Assembly (NCBI GenBank): GCA_964247705.1 | Contig: CAXTVQ010000018.1 | Span: forward strand, 7,453 to 71,452 | Origin: LMUY01 sp964247705 | Lineage (GTDB): Bacteria; Pseudomonadota; Alphaproteobacteria; Acetobacterales; Acetobacteraceae | Length of the DNA: 64,000 nucleotides | Direction of reading: 5' to 3' | The notes under the pieces: generated by a model | Seen by the model: only the letters and a program-made list of their open reading frames with translations | Databases searched by the model: none | What the model was told of the DNA's origin: nothing | Part shown: in pieces, positions 18,395 to 27,361 of the stretch | How the letters are laid out: every line of letters begins with the position of its first letter | Numbering within the stretch: the first letter of the stretch is position 1 | Made by a program: the position numbers and the translations under genes

Positions 18395-18445
18395 GGCTGA
18401 GGTACCGCGCCCGCGCAACGCATCCCGGTGCCTGGCCTGCGTTGT

Positions 18446-19483
18446 TCAGGCGGGTAGGGCGGCAAGCGTCGCGGGCTTCGGCCAGCGCCTGTGCATCCAT
18501 AGCCACGATTGAGGCTGCTCCCGGATCCAACGCTCCAGCGTCTGGTTCATCGTCAAGGTCATCGCGTAGACGTCGGCAACACGGTCGCCGGTATCGGGCA
18601 GCGCCATCGGCCGCTCGCACACCACTTGGAACCGCGCCGGTCCCAGGCGGATGACGTGGATCGGGATGACCGGACAGCGGAAGTGGAGCGCGAAATGCGC
18701 CATGGCGGTGCTCGTCATGGCGGCTTGGCCAAAGAAGGGCGCGGACACCCCCTCGTTGAGTTTCTGATCGACCAGCAGCCCCAGCAGCCCCCCGTCGCGG
18801 AGATGCCTCAAGGCTGCCTTGGCCCCCGCGGCGCCCTTGGCGAACATCGGCACCACATGGCCGGTCGCGTCGGCGCGCATGTGCTGCAGCAGCATGTCGA
18901 CCAGCGGGCTCGATGCGCGCCGGTAGAACCAGGAGACGTCCAGCCCCAGCAGCGCGGCGACCGGAAACCCGATCTCCCAATTTGCAATGTGCCCGGAGAA
19001 CAGGATGGCGGGCCCCGTCCGGCTACGCAGTCCGCTGAATGCCGAGTCGTCGGCGCATTCCCAGCCGGGCCCGCTCGCCGTCCGGCCGAGCCTGGCCAGA
19101 TGCGGCAGCTCAGCCGCTGTCCGGCCAAGATTGTCCCACGCCCCGCGCACGACCCGGCGCCGCTCGGCGGCCCCGAGTTCCGGCATCGCAAGCGCCAGGT
19201 TGCTGAGAGCGACGCGGGACACGGGCAAATGGGGGCCGATCGTACGCGCGATCAGGCCGCCGAGATTGGAAGCAGCCACCGGACCGAACATCCGCGTTCC
19301 ACCCAGGATCGCCGAGATCGCCAGCATCCGGCAGCGTTGTGGGATGCTGGTTGCGAGGTCCTGAACGCGCAGCCTCCAGCGTGCCGTCCGCGGCGGGAGG
19401 CGCCGGCTCACCGAGCCAGCAGTTCGGCGCAAGGGAGCGCCCTCGAATGACAGCTCGTCGTGGTCCTGCATGGCGCTTGCCAT
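18446..19483 (-). CDS. Lysophospholipid/lipid A acyltransferase (LpxL/HtrB family)
   Basis: 345 aa. LPLAT-fold acyltransferase that adds a secondary fatty acyl chain to lipid A or a related lipid at the inner membrane. The catalytic H-x4-E appears as SGHIANWEIGF (about residue 170), followed by FYRRASSPLVD and LVDQKLNEGVSAPFFG, both LpxL/LpxM landmarks, and the C-terminal PQSWLWMHRRW. About 60 residues precede the usual start, and an inner ATG at 19471 is possible. Substrate specificity (LpxL, LpxM or ornithine-lipid type) cannot be resolved. Confidence 0.88.
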   Translation of the reverse strand: MASAMQDHDELSFEGAPLRRTAGSVSRRLPPRTARWRLRVQDLATSIPQRCRMLAISAILGGTRMFGPVAASNLGGLIARTIGPHLPVSRVALSNLALAMPELGAAERRRVVRGAWDNLGRTAAELPHLARLGRTASGPGWECADDSAFSGLRSRTGPAILFSGHIANWEIGFPVAALLGLDVSWFYRRASSPLVDMLLQHMRADATGHVVPMFAKGAAGAKAALRHLRDGGLLGLLVDQKLNEGVSAPFFGQAAMTSTAMAHFALHFRCPVIPIHVIRLGPARFQVVCERPMALPDTGDRVADVYAMTLTMNQTLERWIREQPQSWLWMHRRWPKPATLAALPA

Positions 19484-19542
19484 AGCGCCATCGGCCCGGC
19501 GGTCAGACCCTCGGAATCTACCTAGGGCGCCCGAGTGCGACC

Positions 19543-19559
19543 GGCGGGCGTTGCCCGCC
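19543..19559 (-). terminator. GC hairpin immediately after the FAD/FeS dehydrogenase gene
   Basis: Arms GGCGGGC and GCCCGCC with a 3-nt loop begin 1 nt past the stop codon at 19560. No U-tract follows, so it may be an mRNA-stabilising hairpin rather than an intrinsic terminator. Confidence 0.4.
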
Positions 19560-22451
19560 CTACGCCAAAGCCTGCTCGATCACCCGCACCGAATGCACCG
19601 CCGTCCGGCCGCCCAGATCCGCGATCTGATGCCGGCAACTCGTTCCATCCGCCACGATCCAATCCTCGGCGCCCGCCGCCCGCACCGCAGGCAGCAGCCC
19701 GGCCTCCGCCATGTCCCGCGAAGCCGTCTGCGTCTCCGCCTGATACCCGAATGCCCCCGCCATCCCGCAGCAGGACGACGTGATCGGCTTCACCGCCAGA
19801 TCCGGCACCCGGCGCAACGAGGCCAGCGCGTCCGGGAACGCACCGAACGACTTCTGATGGCAATGCCCATGCACATGCGCCACCCCGCCCAGCGCCTTCA
19901 ACGCCAGATCCGGCGCATGGCGCTGCAGGAACTCGCCGATCAGCAGGGACCGTTCGGCCAGCGCCTTCGTCTCCGCCCCCGGCAACAGCGAGCCGAACTC
20001 GTCCCGCAGCGTCAGCAGGCAGGACGGCTCCAACCCCACCACGAGCCGGCCGCCCGCCATCGCCGCCAGCGTGCGCGTTGCCTCCTCGCGCGCCCGGTCC
20101 ACCATGCCCGCCGACAGATACGTCCGCCCGCAGCACAGCGGCCGGCCTCCGGCGCTCGCCACCGACGGCCGGAACCCGGCGGCACGCAGCACCCGTAGCG
20201 CCGACCGCAAATTCTCCGGCTCGAAATACCGGTTGAACGTGTCCGCCAGCAGCAGCACGTCGCCATCCGCGTCACCCTCGCCGTCGCGGAACCAGTCCCG
20301 CCGCCACCCCGGCAACGGCCGCGACGCCGCGATCCCGGCCACCCGCTCGCCCAGCCGCGCCAACGCCGGAACCCGGTTGCGCAGATTGGCAAACGGCGCC
20401 AGCCCCGCCGCCAGCCGGCCATAGCGCGGCATCTCCGCCACCAGCCGCTCGCGCAGCCCGATGCCATGCCGCGCGCCACGGGCATGCAGCGCCTCGATCT
20501 TCATCTTGGCCATGTCCACGCCGGTCGGGCACTCGCGTTTGCACGCCTTGCACGACACGCACAGCTTCATCGCCTCCGCCACGTCGTCGCCGGCCATCGC
20601 GTCCGGCCCGAGCTGTCCCGTGAGCGCCAGCCTGAGCGTGTTCGCACGCCCCCGCGTCAGGTGAACCTCGTCGCGCGTCACCCGGTAGGACGGGCACATC
20701 ACCCCGGCATCGAACTTGCGGCAGGTGCCGTTGTTGTTGCACATCTCCACCGCCGCCAGCAGCCCGGCGCGCGCACCGCCCGCCTCCGCCTGGGGCTGTT
20801 CGGACCAGTCCAGCACCGGCGTGAACCCGGCGTCCGCGGCGTAGGACGGCCCATAGCGGAACAACGTGCGGTCATCCATCCGCGGCGGCCGCACGACCCG
20901 GCCCGGGTTCAGCGTGTTGGCCGGGTCGAACGCATCCTTCACCGCCTCGAACGCGCGCACCACGCGGGGGCCGAACATGCTTTCGTGGAACTCGGACCGC
21001 ACGATCCCGTCGCCATGCTCGCCGCTATGGCTGCCCTTGTATTCCCGCACCAGCGCGAAGCATTCCTCCGCCACCGTGCGCATCGTCCGCACGTCCGCCG
21101 GGTCCTTCATGTTCAGCACCGGGCGCACATGCAGGCAGCCGACGCTGGCATGCGCGTACCACGTGCCCTTGGTGCCATGCTTCTCGAACACGCCGTTCAG
21201 CCGCTCGGTGTAGTCGGCCAGGTCGTCCAGATCGACCGCGCAATCCTCGATGAAGCTGACCGGTTTGCCGTCCCCCTTCATCGACATCATGATGTTGAGC
21301 CCGGCCTCGCGCACCTCGGCGATATCGGCCTGGAACGCCGGGTCCGTCGCGCGCACCACCGCGCCGGGGAAACCCATATCGGCCATCGCCTCGTCCAACT
21401 CAGCGAGCTTGGCGAGCAGGGGGCCGTCCTCGTGGCCGTGGAACTCCACCAGTAACAGGCTGTCCGGCTCGCTCCCCGCCTTGTCCTTGAGCAACATCCG
21501 GTCGATCGTCTTGCGGTAGATGGCGATGCCGCGCCCGAGGTCGATCATGGTGCGGTCCACCAGCTCGACCCCTTCCGGATTGAGCGCGACCAAATGCCGG
21601 CTCGCCTCCATCGCGCTCCGGAAGGTCGGGAACTGGCAGATGCCCACCATCTTGCGCGGCATCAACGGCGAGAGCTGCAACTCGAGCGCCGCCGAGAAAG
21701 CCAGAGTCCCCTCGCTGCCCACCAGCAGCCGGGCCAGGTTCTCGCGGCCCTCCCGCCGGGCGCGCGGCGTCAGCACCTCGATGTTGTAGCCGCCCACCCG
21801 GCGCAACTGGTGCGGGAAGCGCGCCGCGATCTCATCCGCCTCCGCCGCACCCAGCGCCCGCAGCCGCTGCACCAGCGCCGCGACCGGGGCCGGCATCTCG
21901 CCGAGGTTGTCCGGCACCGCGCCGAACCGGTGCTGCGTGCCGTCCGCCAGGATCGCGTCGATCGCCCGCACGTTGTCCGCCATCAGCCCGTAGCGGATTG
22001 ATTTGGCCCCGCACGAGTTGTTCGCCGCCATGCCGCCGATCGTGCACCGCGCCTGCGTCGAGGGATCGACCGGGAAGAACAGCCCGTGCTGCTTCAGCGC
22101 CGCATTCAGATGCGCCAGCACGATCCCCGGCTGCACCACGGCCGTCCGCTCCGCCGCATCCACGCTGAGGACCGCCCGAAGATGCTTGGTGCAGTCCAGC
22201 ACGATCGCGCGGTTGACCGTCTGCCCGCACTGGCTGGTCCCGCCGCCGCGGGGCAGCACCGGCACGCCGCCGTCCCGTGCCAGCGCCAGCACCGCCTGCA
22301 CGTCCGCAACCGTCTTCGGCACGACCACCGCCAGCGGCTGCACCTGGTAGATCGAGGCATCCGTCGCGTAGCGCCCACGGTCTCCGGCGCCGAGCAGCAC
22401 GGCGCCTTCGACCTCCCGGCGCAACCGGCTGGCGAGTGCGGAATCAAGCAT
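19560..22451 (-). CDS. FAD-linked 2-hydroxyacid dehydrogenase with FeS and CCG domains (Dld/YdiJ-like)
   Basis: 963 aa. FAD_binding_4 domain (PKTVADVQAVLALARDG, LPRGGGTSQCGQTV, about 45-90), FAD_oxidase_C, then FeS modules: CNNNGTCRKFD and CVSCKACKRECPTG (about 629-645), and two CCG elements (about 770 and 892) as in GlcF/LldE. The single-chain FAD plus FeS plus CCG layout matches YdiJ-like D-2-hydroxyglutarate or D-lactate/glycolate dehydrogenases that pass electrons to quinone. The first 8 nt overlap the MFS gene stop. With the aminotransferase next door, glycolate or another 2-hydroxyacid is a reasonable guess, not proven. Confidence 0.88.
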   Translation of the reverse strand: MLDSALASRLRREVEGAVLLGAGDRGRYATDASIYQVQPLAVVVPKTVADVQAVLALARDGGVPVLPRGGGTSQCGQTVNRAIVLDCTKHLRAVLSVDAAERTAVVQPGIVLAHLNAALKQHGLFFPVDPSTQARCTIGGMAANNSCGAKSIRYGLMADNVRAIDAILADGTQHRFGAVPDNLGEMPAPVAALVQRLRALGAAEADEIAARFPHQLRRVGGYNIEVLTPRARREGRENLARLLVGSEGTLAFSAALELQLSPLMPRKMVGICQFPTFRSAMEASRHLVALNPEGVELVDRTMIDLGRGIAIYRKTIDRMLLKDKAGSEPDSLLLVEFHGHEDGPLLAKLAELDEAMADMGFPGAVVRATDPAFQADIAEVREAGLNIMMSMKGDGKPVSFIEDCAVDLDDLADYTERLNGVFEKHGTKGTWYAHASVGCLHVRPVLNMKDPADVRTMRTVAEECFALVREYKGSHSGEHGDGIVRSEFHESMFGPRVVRAFEAVKDAFDPANTLNPGRVVRPPRMDDRTLFRYGPSYAADAGFTPVLDWSEQPQAEAGGARAGLLAAVEMCNNNGTCRKFDAGVMCPSYRVTRDEVHLTRGRANTLRLALTGQLGPDAMAGDDVAEAMKLCVSCKACKRECPTGVDMAKMKIEALHARGARHGIGLRERLVAEMPRYGRLAAGLAPFANLRNRVPALARLGERVAGIAASRPLPGWRRDWFRDGEGDADGDVLLLADTFNRYFEPENLRSALRVLRAAGFRPSVASAGGRPLCCGRTYLSAGMVDRAREEATRTLAAMAGGRLVVGLEPSCLLTLRDEFGSLLPGAETKALAERSLLIGEFLQRHAPDLALKALGGVAHVHGHCHQKSFGAFPDALASLRRVPDLAVKPITSSCCGMAGAFGYQAETQTASRDMAEAGLLPAVRAAGAEDWIVADGTSCRHQIADLGGRTAVHSVRVIEQALA

Positions 22452-23721
22452 CGGCTGGCACCATGGTCGGCGCTCCGGTAAAGCGGTTGTCGGGCCGCAT
22501 GGCAAAGGCGGCAAGCAGTCCGATGAGCATCAGCCCCATCGTGCCGAGGAACGGCAGCGTCCAGTTGCCCGTCTGGTCGATCACGATCCCGAACACCAGC
22601 GGCGACAGGATCGCAGCTAATGCGGATCCCGTGTTCATCAACCCGCTGGCGGTCCCGGCATGGTCGGGCGCGATGTCCATCGGGATCGACCACATCGGCC
22701 CGATCGTCAGTTCGGCGAAGAACATGGTGCCCGCCAGGCAGAACGCCGCCAGTGTCACGTCCGCCGTCAGCAGGATCGGCACCGAGCACAGCAACGACCC
22801 GGCCATGCCGAAAATCACCAGGTTGCGCCGCGCCTGGATCAGGCTGCCGGTGCGGCGATAGATCAGGTCACTCACGTAGCCGCCCAGCGCATCCCCGAGC
22901 ACGCCGCCGAAGAACACCAGCGAGGCGAACAGCGACGAGTTCTTCAGGTTCAGGTGGTAGTTGTGCAGCATGAACTGCGGCACCCAGGACAGGAACGTCC
23001 AAAGCGTCCAGCCGTAGCAGAAATACACGAAGATCACCGGCGCCATCCGCCGGATCAGCGGCCCCCAAGGCACCGGGTTCGCCCGCCCCGCCGGACGGAT
23101 CGCGGGCAGTTGCGCGCGCCCTTCCGCCGTCATGTCCCAGTGCGTGCGCGGATCGTCGCGGAAATACCAGAACCACGTGATCACCCACAGCAGTGAAAGC
23201 GCCCCCACTGCCACGAACGACCCGCGCCACCCGACATAGGCCACCAGCAACACGACCAGCGGCGGCGTGATCGCGTTGCCCAGCCGCGCGCAGGCATGCG
23301 TGATTCCCTGCGCCCAGCCGGACTTGCCCCCCGGCAGCCAGGTGGACATCGCCTTGGTCGCCAGCGGGAAGGTAGCGCCTTCGCCCAAGCCCAACACCAC
23401 ACGCATCAGGATCAGCGAGCCGAGCCCACCGACCGCCCCCGTCAGCATCGTGGCCGCCGCCCAGACCGCCCCGCAAATCGTCAGCGTCCACCGCGCCCCG
23501 AACCGGTCCCCGAACCAGCCGCCCGCCACCTGGAACAGCAGATAGGGGTAGCCGAAGGCGGAGAATGCCAGCCCGAGCTCGGTATTGCTGAGCCCCAACT
23601 CGAGCTTCAACGGCTCGGCCGCCGAACTCACGTTCACCCGGTCGATATAGGTGATGAAATACATCGCGCAGAGCAGCAGCAGCACGTTCGTGCTGGCGCT
23701 TCGCCGGAGGATCCGTGTCAT
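22444..23721 (-). CDS. MFS transporter, anion:cation symporter (ACS) family
   Basis: 425 aa, 12 spans. Starts MTRILRRSASTNVLLLLCAMYFITYIDRVNVSSA, the typical ACS opening with YIDRVN, and shows GWFGDRFGARW in the 2-3 loop. ACS members import organic anions such as hexuronates, galactonate, tartrate or phthalate. Its 3' end overlaps the dehydrogenase start by 8 nt and it follows the aminotransferase by 79 nt, so the three are probably co-transcribed: uptake, oxidation and transamination of one substrate. The ATG at 23721 was chosen by family alignment. Confidence 0.88.
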   Translation of the reverse strand: MTRILRRSASTNVLLLLCAMYFITYIDRVNVSSAAEPLKLELGLSNTELGLAFSAFGYPYLLFQVAGGWFGDRFGARWTLTICGAVWAAATMLTGAVGGLGSLILMRVVLGLGEGATFPLATKAMSTWLPGGKSGWAQGITHACARLGNAITPPLVVLLVAYVGWRGSFVAVGALSLLWVITWFWYFRDDPRTHWDMTAEGRAQLPAIRPAGRANPVPWGPLIRRMAPVIFVYFCYGWTLWTFLSWVPQFMLHNYHLNLKNSSLFASLVFFGGVLGDALGGYVSDLIYRRTGSLIQARRNLVIFGMAGSLLCSVPILLTADVTLAAFCLAGTMFFAELTIGPMWSIPMDIAPDHAGTASGLMNTGSALAAILSPLVFGIVIDQTGNWTLPFLGTMGLMLIGLLAAFAMRPDNRFTGAPTMVPADA

Positions 23722-23754
23722 TTTGGTTTTGTTTCTCCCAGTCGAAGCCGCTCT

Positions 23755-23775
23755 CCCCTCCCCTTGAGGGAGGGG
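23755..23775. repeat. REP-like palindrome between aminotransferase and MFS genes
   Basis: Arms CCCCTCCC and GGGAGGGG around a CTTGA-type loop. The core is nearly the same as the element at 44221 (CCCCTCCCGTTGAGGGAGGG), supporting a dispersed family. Confidence 0.65.
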
Positions 23776-23800
23776 GGCCCCACGCAGACCAGTGGGCTTG

Positions 23801-25012
23801 TTAAGCGGCGATCGCCTCTTCCTGCACCGGCCGCCGGCCCGCCAGCACATCCATCGCCGCCGCCACGCCACCCTCGCGGTGCGGCACGTTCGCCTCGTGC
23901 AGCCCCATCTCCACACCGGACAGCGTGCCCATCAGCATCAGATCGTTGAAGTCCCCGAGATGCCCGATCCGGAACACCCGGCCCTTCAGCTTGGCCAGCC
24001 CCGTCCCCAGCGACATGTCGTACCGGTCCAGCACCACCTGGCGGAAATGGTCCGCATCGTGCCCCTCCGGCATCACCACCGCCGTCAGCACCGGCGAGTA
24101 ATCCCGTGGATCCTGGCACAGGATCTCGAGCCCCCAAGCCCGCACCGCCGCCCGCGTCGCCGCGGCATGGCGTGCGTGGCGGCCGAACACGTGCTCGAGC
24201 CCTTCCTCCTCCAGCATCGCCAGCGCCTCGCGCAGCCCGTACAGCAGGTTGGTGGAGGGCGTGTACGGGAAGAACCCGGCGGCGTTCGGCCCGATCATCT
24301 CCTGCCAGTCCCAGTAGGACCGCGGCATCCCGCCCGTCTTCGCCACCGCCAACGCCTTCTCGCTGATGGCGTTGAACCCCAGCCCCGGCGGCAGCATCAG
24401 CCCCTTCTGCGAGCACGCCACCGTCACGTCCACACCCCAGGCCTCGTGCTTGTAGTCCACCGAGCCGAGCGAGGAGATCGTGTCCACCATCAGCAACGCC
24501 GGGTGCCCGGTGCGGTCCATCGCCTCGCGCACGGGAGGGATGCGGCTGGTCACGCCGGTGGACGTCTCGTTGTGCACCACCATCACGGCCTTGATCGCGT
24601 GCGCCGTGTCCGCGCGCAGCTTCTCCTCGATCACCGCCGCGTCCACGCCGTGCCGCCAATCGCCGGGGATGAAGTCCACCACCAACTGGAACCGCTTGGC
24701 CATCGCGTGCCACAGGCTCGCGAACTGCCCGGTCTCCACCATGATCACGTGGTCGCCGGCCTTGAGCGTGTTGACGATCGCCGCCTCCCACGCGCCGGTG
24801 CCGCTGCCGGGGAAGATCACCACCGGGCCGCTGGTCTGGAACACGCGCTGGCACCCCTCCAGCACCGTGCGCCCGAGCTTGGCGAACTCCGGCCCGCGGT
24901 GGTCCATCGTCGGCATGTCGATGGCGCGCAGCACCCGGTCCGGCACGTTGGACGGCCCCGGGATCTGCAGGAAGTGGCGGCCGCTCTTAAAGGCCGTGTT
25001 CTTGATCGACAT
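23801..25012 (-). CDS. Alanine/serine-glyoxylate aminotransferase family protein (class V, PLP)
   Basis: 403 aa. Class V aminotransferase: QIPGPSNVPDRVLRA near the N-terminus, PGSGTGAWEAAIVNTL, HNETSTGV, DTISSLGS, and PLP lysine K203 in ACSQKGLMLPPG. Converts glyoxylate to glycine using serine or alanine in characterised relatives; ureidoglycine aminotransferase (PucG) is a close alternative. Divergent from the GntR regulator with 88 nt between starts, and followed by the MFS and FAD dehydrogenase genes. TGAATGCAAA lies 14 nt upstream of the ATG, a probable operator half-site. Confidence 0.92.
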   Translation of the reverse strand: MSIKNTAFKSGRHFLQIPGPSNVPDRVLRAIDMPTMDHRGPEFAKLGRTVLEGCQRVFQTSGPVVIFPGSGTGAWEAAIVNTLKAGDHVIMVETGQFASLWHAMAKRFQLVVDFIPGDWRHGVDAAVIEEKLRADTAHAIKAVMVVHNETSTGVTSRIPPVREAMDRTGHPALLMVDTISSLGSVDYKHEAWGVDVTVACSQKGLMLPPGLGFNAISEKALAVAKTGGMPRSYWDWQEMIGPNAAGFFPYTPSTNLLYGLREALAMLEEEGLEHVFGRHARHAAATRAAVRAWGLEILCQDPRDYSPVLTAVVMPEGHDADHFRQVVLDRYDMSLGTGLAKLKGRVFRIGHLGDFNDLMLMGTLSGVEMGLHEANVPHREGGVAAAMDVLAGRRPVQEEAIAA

Positions 25013-25025
25013 GCCGCCCCCAAAG

Positions 25026-25085
25026 TGAATGCAAACCCTCCTTGCCACGCTCGGCACGCTCCTGCATAGACTGATTTTGCATTCA
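25026..25085. promoter_or_regulatory. Candidate operator pair for the divergent GntR regulator
   Basis: TGAATGCAAA (25026-25035) and its exact reverse complement TTTGCATTCA (25076-25085) flank the 88-nt divergent region, 50 bp centre to centre, about five helical turns. The second site contains the small palindrome TTG-N4-CAA (TTGCATTCAA). Each site lies 13-16 nt from one of the two start codons, well placed for repression of both transcripts with looping. Confidence 0.55.
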
Positions 25086-25100
25086 ATCGGACGCAAAGCA

Positions 25101-25793
25101 GTGAACGACGCTGCCACCATCCTCCCGTTCCCCAACCTGCAAAGCCAAGGCCGCACGCTGCACAGCGACCTGCTGGCCGGCCTGCGCGAGATGATCAACC
25201 AGGGGGACCTCACCCCCGGCGCCCGCGTGCCGGAGCGCGCCCTGTGCGAACGCTTCGGCATCTCCCGCACCCCCTTGCGTGAGGCGCTGAAGGTGCTGGC
25301 CGCCGAGGGCCTGGTGGAGTTGCGCCCGAACCGCGGCGCCCGCGTGGCCACCCTGGGCGACGAGCACCTGACCCATCTGTTCGAAGTCATCGCCGCACTC
25401 GAGGCGGAGGGCGGCCGCCTCGCCTGCGCCCGCATCACGCCGGATGCCGTGGCGGAGATCCAGGGCCTGCACTACCGCATGCACGCCCACTTCCTGCGCC
25501 GCGAGCTGAAGGAGTATTTCGCGCTCAACCAGGCCATCCACGCCGCCATCCTGGACGCCGCCGCGAACCCCGTGCTCTCCGCCACCTACAACGGCCTGGC
25601 CGGACGCATCACCCGGGCGCGCTACATGTCCAACCGCATCCGGCCCGACCGATGGCAGACCGCGATGGACGAGCACGGCGCGATCCTGGACGCCCTCGTC
25701 CGCCGGGACGGCGATGCCCTTGGCACGCTGCTGGCCCGGCACCTGCACAACAAGCGCGACATCATCACGGAAGCCTTGGCCGAGCCGGGATGA
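25101..25793 (+). CDS. GntR family transcriptional regulator, FadR/FCD subfamily
   Basis: 230 aa from a GTG at 25101 (ATG 25029 would run through the candidate operator). N-terminal winged helix (about 18-85): VPERALCERFGISRTPLREALKVLAAEGLVELRPNRGARV. The C-terminal all-helical FCD domain (about 95-225) has the usual metal/ligand-binding pattern (FALNQAIHAAILDAAANPVL, EHGAILDALVRRD). Family members sense carboxylic acids. Its position between the aminotransferase operon and the ABC genes makes it the likely local regulator. Its stop overlaps the ATG of the SBP gene (ATGA). Confidence 0.9.
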   Translation: MNDAATILPFPNLQSQGRTLHSDLLAGLREMINQGDLTPGARVPERALCERFGISRTPLREALKVLAAEGLVELRPNRGARVATLGDEHLTHLFEVIAALEAEGGRLACARITPDAVAEIQGLHYRMHAHFLRRELKEYFALNQAIHAAILDAAANPVLSATYNGLAGRITRARYMSNRIRPDRWQTAMDEHGAILDALVRRDGDALGTLLARHLHNKRDIITEALAEPG

Positions 25794-27361
25794 TCCGCAA
25801 GGCGCTCCTTTGGCTGCTCCTAACGGCCCCCTGCCAGGCGCAAGGCACGCTGCACCTGCTGGCCAGCACCGGGGCCGGGAGCATCGATCCGCAGATCAAC
25901 TACACCGGGCAATACTGGCAGTTGTTCACCGTCGTCTATGACGGCCTGGTCGGGTTCCGCCGCGCCCCCGGCCCTGCCGGACTCGAACTGGTCCCGGACC
26001 TCGCGACCGAGGTGCCGCAGCCCACGGAGGACGGCCGGCTCTATACCTTCCACATCCGCCCCGGCCTGCATTTCGCCAACGGCGCCCCCGTCCGCCCCAC
26101 GGACGCCGCCGCCTCCTTCCGCCGCATCTTCCGCATCGTCGGCCCCACCGCCGGCAGCTTCTACGGCGGCATCGAGGGTGCGGCGGACTGCCTGGCCCAC
26201 CCCGAAGCCTGCATGCTCCCCGGCGTCACCGCGGACGACGCGGCCGGCACGCTCGCCATCCGCCTCACCCGGCGCGACCCGGACTTCCTGCTCAAGCTCG
26301 CCCTCCCGCACGCCAGCATCCTCCCCGCCACCGCACCCGGCCACGACGCCGGCACCGACCCGCTCCCCGGCACCGGCCCCTACGCGATCACCCGCTACGA
26401 CCCGGCCACCGGCGTCCGCCTCGAGCGCAACAAGCTGTTCCACCCCTGGAACCCCGACGCCCAGCCGAACGGCTGGCCGGACGCGATCGAATACCGCTTC
26501 GGCCTGGAGGACGAGGCGGAGGTGACGCAGGTGGAGAACAACCAGGCCGACTGGATGTTCGAGAACCCGCCGCTCGACCGCCTCGGCGAGTTAGGGGCGG
26601 ACTACGCCACCCAAGTGCACGTGAACCCGGCCCTGGCGCTGTGGTTCCTGCCGATGAACATCCACGAGCGCCCGTTCGACGACGAACGCGTCCGCCGCGC
26701 CGTGAACCTCGCCATCGACCGCGATGCCGCGGTGAAACTTTTCGGCGGCCCCCGCCTGGCCACGCCCTCCTGCCAGATCCTCCCGCCGGGCCTGCCGGGC
26801 TACGAACCGTACTGCCCCTTCAAGCGCGACCTCGCGGCGGCCCAGGCGCTCGTGCGGCAGAGCGGCACCGCCGGCATGCGCGTCGTGCTGGTGATCGACA
26901 CCTCCGCCGTGCAACGCGCCATCGGCACCTACGTGCTGAGCGTGCTGCAGCAACTGGGCTTCGACGCGAGGCTGCGCGTGCTGTCCGGCAACCTGCAGTT
27001 CACCTACATCCAGAACACGTCCAACCACGTGCAGATCAGCCTGACGCCCTGGTATGCCGACTACCCGGGGGCGACCGACTTCCTCCCGCTGCTGTTCGGC
27101 TGCGCGTCCTATCACCCGGGCACCGACGGCTCGATCAACTTCAGCGGGCTATGCGACGAGGCGCTCGACGCCCGCATGCAAGCGGTAGCCGATAGCGGCG
27201 ACCCGGCGGGCTGGGCCGCGATCGACCGCGAGATCACCGGCCGCTCGCTCTACGCCGTGTTGTTCAACCCGCGCTACCTCGATTTCACGTCACGCCGGGT
27301 CGAGGGGTTTCAATACCACGAGCAGGATCACTGGCTGCTGAGCGAGGCGCGGCTGCGATGA
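25790..27361 (+). CDS. ABC transporter substrate-binding protein, family 5
   Basis: 523 aa. Signal peptide to about residue 18 (LLLTAPCQAQG). Family-5 features: TGQYWQLFTVVYDGLVGF, EDGRLYTFHIRPGLHFANGAPV, GTGPYAITRYDPATGVRLERN, and MNIHERPFDDERVRRAVNLAIDRDAAVKL. Extra Cys pairs (DCLAHPEAC, CQILPPGLPGYEPYC) suggest disulfides. It is translationally coupled to the GntR gene (ATGA) and to the permease gene that follows (ATGA), so regulator and importer form one operon. Likely carries a peptide or other small cargo; specificity unknown. Confidence 0.9.
   Translation: MIRKALLWLLLTAPCQAQGTLHLLASTGAGSIDPQINYTGQYWQLFTVVYDGLVGFRRAPGPAGLELVPDLATEVPQPTEDGRLYTFHIRPGLHFANGAPVRPTDAAASFRRIFRIVGPTAGSFYGGIEGAADCLAHPEACMLPGVTADDAAGTLAIRLTRRDPDFLLKLALPHASILPATAPGHDAGTDPLPGTGPYAITRYDPATGVRLERNKLFHPWNPDAQPNGWPDAIEYRFGLEDEAEVTQVENNQADWMFENPPLDRLGELGADYATQVHVNPALALWFLPMNIHERPFDDERVRRAVNLAIDRDAAVKLFGGPRLATPSCQILPPGLPGYEPYCPFKRDLAAAQALVRQSGTAGMRVVLVIDTSAVQRAIGTYVLSVLQQLGFDARLRVLSGNLQFTYIQNTSNHVQISLTPWYADYPGATDFLPLLFGCASYHPGTDGSINFSGLCDEALDARMQAVADSGDPAGWAAIDREITGRSLYAVLFNPRYLDFTSRRVEGFQYHEQDHWLLSEARLR

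Noticed and set aside
25029..25100. ATG 25029 as start of the GntR regulator
   Set aside because: It would place the candidate operator and promoter inside the gene; GTG 25101 fits the family N-terminus.
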